From: Rhodospirillaceae bacterium | GTDB lineage: Bacteria; Pseudomonadota; Alphaproteobacteria; Bin65 | Direction of reading: 5' to 3' | NCBI GenBank assembly: GCA_011523655.1 | Contig: WTGH01000057.1 | Location: forward strand, 1-48,430 | Length of the DNA: 48,430 nt | Part shown: positions 42,742-48,430 of the stretch, piece by piece | How positions within the stretch are numbered: position 1 is the stretch's first letter | Layout of the letters: every line of letters begins with the position of its first letter | Program-made: the position numbers and the translations under genes | The notes under the pieces: model-generated | Told to the model about the DNA's origin: nothing | Database searches by the model: none | The model's input: only the letters and a program-made list of their open reading frames with translations

Positions 42742-44907
42742 CTAGCCGCGCGCCCGGTCGACCGAGGTGATGATCGGGCTGGCGCGCAATGCCGCGATGA
42801 TCTCGGTCAGGTGGCGGACATCGTCAACCTGGATGTCGAGATGGATCTCGAAAAAGTCGATGGACCGGTTGGCGATGCGCAGGTTGGTGATGTTACCGCC
42901 ATTCTTGCCGATGATGGTGGAAAGGTCGCCCAGCGTGCCGGGCTCGTTCGACAGGAACACCTTTATCCGCGCAATGTGGCTCTCCTCGGGCGACCCGTCG
43001 ACATCCCAGGACAGGTCGAGCCAGTGACTGGGCATGCTGTTGAAGCGCTGCAGGGTATCGCAGTCGACGGTGTGGACCGTCACGCCCTTGCCGGTCGTAA
43101 CGATGCCGACGATACGTTCGCCGGGCAGCGGATGGCAGCAGCGGGCGTAATGAACGGCCATCCCCGGGATCAGGCCGCGGATGCTGATGCCGGTCTCGGC
43201 CGACGCCGCGCCATTCCCTTTCTTTCGGCGGGCCGTCTGTTTGCGCGCCTTGCCGGGCTCGCTCCCGTCGGCAGGCGCGGGAAAGAGCTTGTTGACGACC
43301 TCCGGACCGGACAACCGTCCCTCGCCGATGCGGATCAACAGGTCGTCCTCGTCCTGGACCTGGAAGATCTCGACGGCGCGGGCGATCGCCTTGTTGGTCA
43401 GGCGCCGGTTTTCCTGCCGGAAGGCCTTGTCGAGGATGCCGCGGCCCAGCTCGCGGTATTCGTGCCGGTGCTGGATGCGGATGAAACGCCGGATCCGGGC
43501 CCGCGCCTTGCCGGTCGCAACGAAGCGCAGCCAGTCCGGCGACGGTTTCTGGGACTTCGAGGTCAGCACTTCGACCTGGTCGCCGTTCACCAGGCCCGTC
43601 TGCAGCGGCACCATCCGGCCGTTGACCTTGACGCCGGTGCACCGGTCGCCGACCTCGGAATGGACCGCATAGGCAAAATCGACCGGCGTTGCGCCATGGG
43701 GCAGCGCGATCAGGTCGCCGCGCGGCGTGAAACAGAAAACCTGGTCCCGGAACATCTCGAGCTTGGTGTGCTCCAGGAACTCGTCCGGTCCCTCCGCTTG
43801 CTCCATGATGTCGAGCAGCTCGCGCAGCCATCGGTATTGCGGCGTATCGGCCTCGCCCCTGCCGTTCGCGGCCTTCTGTTTGTACGACCAGTGGGCCGCC
43901 AGCCCGTTCTCGGCGAGGTTGTGCATCTCACCGGTGCGGATCTGGATCTCGATCCGGTAGCCGTCGGGCCCGATCACGGCCGTGTGGATCGAGCGGTAGC
44001 CGTTGGGCTTCGGCAGGCTGATATAATCCTTGAAACGGCCGGGGCTGACCCGCCAGGCGCCGTGAATTGCGCCGAGCGCCCGATAGCATTCCTCGATCGT
44101 TCCGACCTGGACACGAAAAGCCATGATGTCGCTGAGCTGTTCGAACTCGACATCCTTGCGCTGCATCTTGCGCCAGATCGAATAGGGCGATTTTTCCCGG
44201 CCGCCTACGTCCGGCTTCAGGCCCGCGTCCTCAAGCGTCCTTGAAAGCGAATCGATGATCCGCGGCACCAGCGACTCGCCGGCTGTCCGAAGAAACTCGA
44301 GCCGCTTCATGATCGACGTCCGCGCATCCGGGTTGATATGCGCGAAGGCCAGATCCTCCAGCTCGTCCTGCAATTCGCGCATGCCGATACGCTCGGCAAG
44401 CGGGCTGTAAATTTCGAGCGTTTCGCTGGCGATGCGCTTGCGCTTTTCCCTGTCCCGGATGTGATCGAGCGTGCGCATGTTGTGCAACCGGTCGGCCAGC
44501 TTGACCAGCAGGACCCGCAGATCCTCCGACATGGCGAGCAGCAGCTTGCGGAAATTCTCCGCTTGCCGGGCTTCCGAACCGGTAATTTCGAGCTGGGACA
44601 GCTTGGTGACGCCGTCGACCAGCTTGGCGATCTCCGTGCCGAACAGGTCTTCGATTTCCGGCAGGGTCGCGCGGGTATCTTCGACGGTATCGTGGAGCAG
44701 CGCCGTGATGATCGAGGCGCCGTCCAGACGATAGTGGGTGAGGATGCCCGCGACCTCGACCGGATGGGAGAAATAGGGATCGCCGCTGGCGCGCTTCTGC
44801 GCACCGTGCGCCTTCATCGAGAACACGTAAGCCCGGTTTATCGCCTGCTCGTCGGCCGACGGATCGTATTGCTTGACGGTCTCGACAAGTTCGTATTGCC
44901 GCATCAT
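42742..44907 (-). CDS. rel: Bifunctional (p)ppGpp synthetase/hydrolase, Rel/SpoT type
   Basis: The 721-aa protein has an HD hydrolase domain (HPVEVAGILTHYRLD, LLHDTVEDT, LVKLADRLHNMRTL), a synthetase domain (RFKDYISLPKPNGYRSIHTAV) with the RXKD motif of bifunctional enzymes, a TGS domain (VFCFTPRGDLIALPHGATPVDFAYAVH) and a C-terminal ACT domain. It sets the stringent response. MMRQYELVETVKQYDP is the usual alphaproteobacterial start, so ATG 44907 is used although the upstream RBS is weak. Rel/SpoT between rpoZ and pdxJ is a typical alphaproteobacterial order. Confidence 0.95.
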   Translation of the reverse strand: MMRQYELVETVKQYDPSADEQAINRAYVFSMKAHGAQKRASGDPYFSHPVEVAGILTHYRLDGASIITALLHDTVEDTRATLPEIEDLFGTEIAKLVDGVTKLSQLEITGSEARQAENFRKLLLAMSEDLRVLLVKLADRLHNMRTLDHIRDREKRKRIASETLEIYSPLAERIGMRELQDELEDLAFAHINPDARTSIMKRLEFLRTAGESLVPRIIDSLSRTLEDAGLKPDVGGREKSPYSIWRKMQRKDVEFEQLSDIMAFRVQVGTIEECYRALGAIHGAWRVSPGRFKDYISLPKPNGYRSIHTAVIGPDGYRIEIQIRTGEMHNLAENGLAAHWSYKQKAANGRGEADTPQYRWLRELLDIMEQAEGPDEFLEHTKLEMFRDQVFCFTPRGDLIALPHGATPVDFAYAVHSEVGDRCTGVKVNGRMVPLQTGLVNGDQVEVLTSKSQKPSPDWLRFVATGKARARIRRFIRIQHRHEYRELGRGILDKAFRQENRRLTNKAIARAVEIFQVQDEDDLLIRIGEGRLSGPEVVNKLFPAPADGSEPGKARKQTARRKKGNGAASAETGISIRGLIPGMAVHYARCCHPLPGERIVGIVTTGKGVTVHTVDCDTLQRFNSMPSHWLDLSWDVDGSPEESHIARIKVFLSNEPGTLGDLSTIIGKNGGNITNLRIANRSIDFFEIHLDIQVDDVRHLTEIIAALRASPIITSVDRARG

Positions 44908-45040
44908 CGCGAAACGCTCTGCGACAGTACAGGACCGAACAAATATCGGCCGGAAGCCCCCGGCCTGCCGCGCGACAGGCAGGGCCTGTTCCGGCAGGCG
45001 CGCCGGAGAATTCGGCGGGGAACGCGCGTCCGGCCCAGCG

Positions 45041-45529
45041 TCAGCCCTCCGGTTCTTCCGGTTCCTCCGGTTTGGGCTCCTCACCGCCGAGCAGGATGCC
45101 CGTATCCGCCTCTGCCACCGCTTCGGGGGCAGCATCCTGAATCGCACCGGGTTCTCCGGCATCGGCGATTGCCGCGTCGGCGACCGCGGCGTTCGCGGCC
45201 TGCTGGTCGGCGACACCGCCGTCCACCGGCGTTGCGCCCAGAACGATCGACTCCCGGGTCAGCGCCTCGGCAACTTCCAGATCTTCTTCCAGGTCGTCGC
45301 TCGGCTGCTGCTTTTGCAGGCCGAGTATGAGCGATTCCTGGAGCTCGTCGAACGACAGCGTATCTTCGGCTATTTCCCTGAGGGCGATCACCGGATTCTT
45401 GTCATTGTCACGGTCCAGCGTCTCCGCCGCACCGGACGAGATATCCCGTGCGCGCTGCGATGCGTACATCACGAGATTGAAACGGTTCGGCACCTTGAGG
45501 ATGCAGTCTTCTACGGTAACGCGCGCCAT
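45041..45529 (-). CDS. rpoZ: RNA polymerase omega subunit with acidic C-terminal tail
   Basis: The 162-aa protein begins [21 protein letters not shown] and has QRARDISSG and [15 protein letters not shown], the omega core that supports beta-prime folding. The core ends near residue 75; a tail of about 85 residues rich in Ala, Glu and Pro follows and ends [13 protein letters not shown]. Typical omega proteins are 90-130 aa, so the tail is longer than usual. The rpoZ-rel order is conserved. Confidence 0.93.
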   Translation of the reverse strand: MARVTVEDCILKVPNRFNLVMYASQRARDISSGAAETLDRDNDKNPVIALREIAEDTLSFDELQESLILGLQKQQPSDDLEEDLEVAEALTRESIVLGATPVDGGVADQQAANAAVADAAIADAGEPGAIQDAAPEAVAEADTGILLGGEEPKPEEPEEPEG

Positions 45530-45742
45530 GCGGCGGTCTCCCGGCAACGAGGCTCCAGGAGGCCGGCGGCTGCATTCCGAAGCAGTCCCGGCCCGGAACC
45601 GGTTTCGGCGATCTTCCCCGCCCGGCAACGAACCGGTTTTCGGGTTCGGTGCGAATGGCCGATGCCGGACAGGATTGCAGCGCAATATATTTTGCCACAG
45701 GCGCGAAGCAAGCGCTCCGGCTGACGCAGGGAAAATCCGAAC

Positions 45743-46303
45743 TCAGGCCTGATTTCCGGGGTCCAGGCGAACGCAGCCGTGATCGGGCGGCAGTGCTGCG
45801 ACCAGGTCAGCCACCGTCCGGCGAGTGACAGGATGACGCCAGCCCGGGGCGATCTCCGCCAACGGCAGCAAGACGAAGGCGCGAGTGTCCATTCGCGGAT
45901 GCGGCAGGATGGGCGGGCCGGCGGATACCTGCCCCCGGTAGTCGATCAGATCCAGATCGAGGGTGCGGGGAGCGTTCGCAGCTGCGCCCTCGCGCTGCCG
46001 CCCGAAACGACTTTCGACGGCGTGCAGAAGCTCCATCAAGGCGCCGGCGGAGCCGGGTGCGGAGGACCCGCCGGGTTCGATTTGCCACACTGCGTTTATA
46101 TAGTCGGGCTGATCCGAGGGCGGCCACGCGGGCGAGACATAGAGGCTGCTGCGTTCGACAGATTCGACGCCGACCGTTCCCAGCCACGCCGCGGCTTCGG
46201 CAAAGGTCTGCGCAACCGTGCTGCCGCCGGGGCCCGGGAGATTTCCGCCGACCGCGACATAGATCGGGTGCGGTCCGGCCGCGGGCTGCGCTGTTACGCC
46301 CAT
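45743..46303 (-). CDS. folK: 2-amino-4-hydroxy-6-hydroxymethyldihydropteridine pyrophosphokinase
   Basis: The 186-aa protein has the HPPK motifs VAVGGNLPGPGGS, AAWLGTVGVESVERSSLY, APRTLDLDLIDYRG and HPRMDTRAFVLLPLAEIAP. It pyrophosphorylates the pterin for dihydropteroate synthesis. It is upstream of rpoZ with 213 bp between, and divergent from the NYN gene. Confidence 0.94.
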   Translation of the reverse strand: MGVTAQPAAGPHPIYVAVGGNLPGPGGSTVAQTFAEAAAWLGTVGVESVERSSLYVSPAWPPSDQPDYINAVWQIEPGGSSAPGSAGALMELLHAVESRFGRQREGAAANAPRTLDLDLIDYRGQVSAGPPILPHPRMDTRAFVLLPLAEIAPGWRHPVTRRTVADLVAALPPDHGCVRLDPGNQA

Positions 46304-46360
46304 CGCACTATCTCGTGATTTCCTGCGGGACAGGTGATTACCCCGGGCGCCGGGACGCTA

Positions 46361-46366
46361 TATAAT
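46361..46366 (+). promoter_or_regulatory. Candidate -10 element (TATAAT) before the NYN gene
   Basis: TATAAT is a perfect -10 at 46361-46366, 25 bp before the ATG at 46391. The best -35 at the right distance is weak (TTACCC at 46338-46343). The leader would be short. Confidence 0.5.
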
Positions 46367-46390
46367 CGATAACAATTACAGGACGTGGCA

Positions 46391-47029
46391 ATGACAGTTC
46401 GCAACCTCAGCATCTATTCCGACGAGAAAATTGCGATTTTCATCGACGGTTCCAACCTCTACGCAGCGGCCCGGACCCTCGGCTTCGATATCGACTACAA
46501 ACGGCTGCTCGAGTTCTTCCGCACCCGCGCCATCCTGGTGCGCGCCTTCTACTACACGGCCCTCATCGAGGATCAGGAATACTCGCCGATCCGGCCGCTG
46601 GTCGATTGGCTCGACTACAACGGCTACACGATGGTTACCAAGCCGACCAAGGAGTTCACGGATTCCCAGGGCCGGCGCAAGATCAAGGGTAACATGGACA
46701 TCGAGCTTGCCATCGACATGATGGAGCTCTCCGAAAAACTCGACCATGTCGTCCTGTTTTCCGGTGACGGCGATTTCCGCCGCCTGGTCGACGCCGTTCA
46801 GCGCAAGGGCGTGCGCGTGACCGTTATCAGCACGGTCAAGACGTCGCCGCCGATGGTCGCCGATGAATTGCGCCGCCAGGCCGATATCTTCCTTGAGCTG
46901 GCCGACCTGTCCGAAAACATCCAGCGCGATCCGCGCGACCGGCCGCCGCCCCGCCGCGACCGCTTCGAGCGCGACGAGCGCGACGGTGACGAAGCCTTTG
47001 CCGACGACGAATTCGACCGGGAAGGCTGA
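46391..47029 (+). CDS. NYN-domain (LabA/DUF88-family) putative RNase
   Basis: The 212-aa protein has the PIN-like NYN pattern: IAIFIDGSNLYAAARTLGFDIDY, then KGNMDIELAIDMMELSEKLDHVVLFSGDGDF, with acidic residues for metal binding (Asp in FIDGSN, NMDIELAIDMM and SGDGDF). The C-terminal 40 residues are charged and rich in Arg and Asp. These proteins are thought to cut RNA. ATG 46391 with AGGA eight bases upstream is preferred to GTG 46385. Confidence 0.88.
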   Translation: MTVRNLSIYSDEKIAIFIDGSNLYAAARTLGFDIDYKRLLEFFRTRAILVRAFYYTALIEDQEYSPIRPLVDWLDYNGYTMVTKPTKEFTDSQGRRKIKGNMDIELAIDMMELSEKLDHVVLFSGDGDFRRLVDAVQRKGVRVTVISTVKTSPPMVADELRRQADIFLELADLSENIQRDPRDRPPPRRDRFERDERDGDEAFADDEFDREG

Positions 47030-47091
47030 GGCGCCGGGCGCGGTCTCCGCCGGGTCGGCAGACCCTTCGAAGCCGTAGCAGCGTCTTTGCG

Positions 47092-47730
47092 ATGGCGGCC
47101 CCGGATACGCCCGGCCGCGATTGCGCCCTGTGTCCCCGGCTCGCCGCATTCCGAAGCGAATGGCGCATCCGCGAACCGGCATGGCACAACGCGCCGGTGC
47201 CGTCCTTCGGCGGAATTGACGCCCGGCTCCTGATCGTCGGCCTTGCGCCGGGATTGCGCGGCGCCAACCGGACCGGCCGGCCCTTCACGGGGGATTGGGC
47301 CGGAGACCTGTTGTACGACACCCTGATCCGCTACGGTTTTGCAAGCGGAACCTATGATCGCCGCCGGGACGACGGACTCGTTCTGGCCGATTGCCGGATT
47401 ACCAACGCCGTGCGCTGCGTGCCGCCGGAGAACCGCCCGGCGACCGCCGAAAGCCGGGCCTGCCTGCCTTTCCTGACAGAAGAAATCCGGGCTATGCCGC
47501 AGTTGGATACCATCCTGGCGCTCGGCGGAATCGCTCACGGCATGACGCTCGCAGCGCTCGGCCTGAAGAAATCCGCCTTTGCCTTCCGCCATGGCGCCTT
47601 TCACCCGGTGGCAAACGGGCTGACTCTCTCCGACAGCTATCATTGCTCGCGGTACAACACCAACACCGGCCGTCTGACGCCTGAAATGTTCAGGGCGGTG
47701 TTTGCCGAAATCCGGGCGCGCCTGGACTGA
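47092..47730 (+). CDS. Family 5 (UdgB-type) uracil-DNA glycosylase
   Basis: The 212-aa protein has an N-terminal CALCPRL pair and further cysteines in TNAVRCVPP and SRACLPF that together fit a 4Fe-4S cluster. The active-site loop is LIVGLAPGLRGANRTGRPFTGDWAGDLLY, the GLAPG motif of family 5 UDG. The second motif is in FHPVANG and the DSYHCSRYNTNTGR segment. It removes uracil and other deaminated bases. It lies 62 bp after the NYN gene; cotranscription is possible. Confidence 0.9.
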   Translation: MAAPDTPGRDCALCPRLAAFRSEWRIREPAWHNAPVPSFGGIDARLLIVGLAPGLRGANRTGRPFTGDWAGDLLYDTLIRYGFASGTYDRRRDDGLVLADCRITNAVRCVPPENRPATAESRACLPFLTEEIRAMPQLDTILALGGIAHGMTLAALGLKKSAFAFRHGAFHPVANGLTLSDSYHCSRYNTNTGRLTPEMFRAVFAEIRARLD

Positions 47731-48103
47731 GCCGGATCGAAACCGCCCCCGACACCGGTGCGACCGGCTGCTCATCGTTAGCCGGTCCGATGTCGAGACC
47801 GTGAACCGCATGCAGGCTCGACCGGGCGAGAGAAGACCAGGTCAAATTATCGAAATATCGATGCGGCGCGGGTCGGGATCGTTCGCGTGCGAGCGACCCG
47901 CGGACAACGGATTGAAATTTAAATCCGATACGCTTCGAGGTTAGTGTCGCGTTGCGAATAAAAATAAATTTATCAGTATTGTATAATACATAAAAATATA
48001 TTTATTTTAGAGCGCCGCGTCCGGCGAAAAGAACGGAAATAGTTCGGGACGCGGCCTCGGGATCCATATGTCTGACCAAACTGAAATCAGGGAGAAATCG
48101 ACC
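47731..48103. other. 373-bp non-coding stretch before the second TauA-like gene
   Basis: No gene was found. The first 200 bases are moderately GC-rich. From 47940 to 48010 the sequence becomes very AT-rich, unlike the rest of the window, and holds an inverted repeat and a TATAAT. It is probably the promoter region of the TauA-like gene. Confidence 0.6.
47961..48008. promoter_or_regulatory. AT-rich inverted repeat with TATAAT before the TauA-like gene
   Basis: AAAATAAAT (47961-47969) and ATTTATTTT (48000-48008) form a 9-bp inverted pair around GTATTGTATAATAC (47976-47989), itself a near-palindrome containing TATAAT at 47982-47987. This looks like a core promoter with a regulator site, about 115 bp upstream of the ATG. 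Confidence 0.5.
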
Positions 48104-48415
48104 ATGAAGAAGCACCTGCGCAAGACTGCGCTTGCGTTTGCGGCTGCGGCTTTCTGCATTGCCGGAACCGCGCAGGCCGCCGACGTGACGGTCGGCTATC
48201 AGCTCGTTTACGGGCCCTGGAAAGCCAAGATGAAAGAGCTCAGGGCCAACGGCCTGGGCGGCAAGAGCATAGAGTTCGTCAAGTTCACTTCGGGGACCGA
48301 GGTGATCAACGCCATGGCGTCGGGCTCGGTGGACATTTCGTTGAACGGTTCCTCGCCGACGGCGGCGGGCTACAGCGGTAACGTCAAGAGTTGTGTGTCA
48401 GGGAGAAGAGGGTAG
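48104..48415 (+). pseudogene. TauA-like sulfonate-binding protein, interrupted
   Basis: The frame from ATG 48104 (GGGAGAAATCGACC upstream) encodes a Sec signal (KTALAFAAAAFCIAGTAQA), then ADVTVGYQLVYGPWKAKMKE and VKFTSGTEVINAMASGSVDISLNGSSPTAAGYS, the N-terminal third of a TauA/SsuA binding protein. After about codon 96 the homology stops; the frame reads CVSGRRG and ends at TAG 48413-48415. A full protein would be about 330 aa. The break coincides with a change in sequence character, so a mobile element or assembly junction is likely. It is a second, distinct TauA homologue in the window. Confidence 0.7.
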
Positions 48416-48430
48416 GGACTCCCTGGTTTT
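48391..48430. mobile_element. Possible insertion-sequence end at the right edge
   Basis: From 48391 the TauA-like homology ends and TGTGTCAGGGAGAAG begins. CAGGGAG (48399-48405) and CTCCCTG (48419-48425) form an inverted pair. This could be the terminus of an insertion sequence. No transposase is visible because the window ends here, and I could not assign a family. Confidence 0.3.

Overview
The window looks like a piece of an alphaproteobacterial chromosome, probably a Rhodospirillales-like heterotroph and possibly an assembled contig. The support is the very high GC, the conserved minus-strand block folK-rpoZ-rel-pdxJ-acpS-lepB-rnc-era, the RXKD-type bifunctional Rel, and a large load of catabolic genes (CoA-transferase, Rieske dioxygenase, P450, TTT and taurine-type ABC transporters). 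No rRNA, tRNA, CRISPR array or complete insertion sequence was seen.

Layout. (1) 1-9044: a sulfonate-type catabolic unit. A LacI-family regulator faces away from a YeiH/PSE-type anion exporter. Next comes a minus-strand run of tctA-tctB-tctC, an acylating sulfoacetaldehyde dehydrogenase (sauS) and the two subunits of an ADP-forming acyl-CoA ligase, the second cut by the window edge. The same LacI-type operator sequence lies in the lacI/exporter gap and upstream of tctA. (2) 9045-18409: a 630-bp non-coding stretch with a palindromic repeat, a CBS-domain cystathionine beta-synthase, rlmE, a translationally coupled trio (CaiB-type CoA-transferase, penicillin-acylase-type hydrolase, threonine dehydratase), then an alpha/beta hydrolase and a SAP-domain protein. 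(3) 18421-27896: a four-gene operon (GlcF-like iron-sulfur protein, VAO/4-cresol-dehydrogenase-like flavoprotein, Asp/Glu-racemase homologue without the usual cysteines, acyl-CoA synthetase), a second palindromic element, an orphan RelB/DinJ-like antitoxin, both subunits of a ring-hydroxylating dioxygenase, Uma2, WrbA-like and NIPSNAP genes. (4) 27901-36484: an aminosulfonate-type locus with alanine dehydrogenase, TauA-, TauB- and TauC-like transporter genes, a P450 and a class III aminotransferase on the minus strand, and a divergent omega-amino acid:pyruvate aminotransferase. (5) 36565-46303: a Tat-exported PhoX followed by the housekeeping block. (6) 46391-48430: a NYN-domain protein, a family 5 uracil-DNA glycosylase, and a second TauA-like gene whose reading frame breaks off at the right edge beside what may be an insertion-sequence end.

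How the genes may work together (inference). The P450/aminotransferase/Ald/TauABC locus can import an aminosulfonate such as taurine and deaminate it with pyruvate as acceptor; Ald regenerates pyruvate and releases ammonium. Sulfoacetaldehyde would be the product from taurine. No sulfoacetaldehyde acetyltransferase (Xsc) is present. The first 9 kb encodes enzymes that interconvert sulfoacetaldehyde, sulfoacetyl-CoA and sulfoacetate, plus a carboxylate-type importer and an anion exporter. Either sulfoacetate is imported and reduced to sulfoacetaldehyde for an Xsc encoded elsewhere, or sulfoacetaldehyde is oxidised to sulfoacetate with ATP formation.
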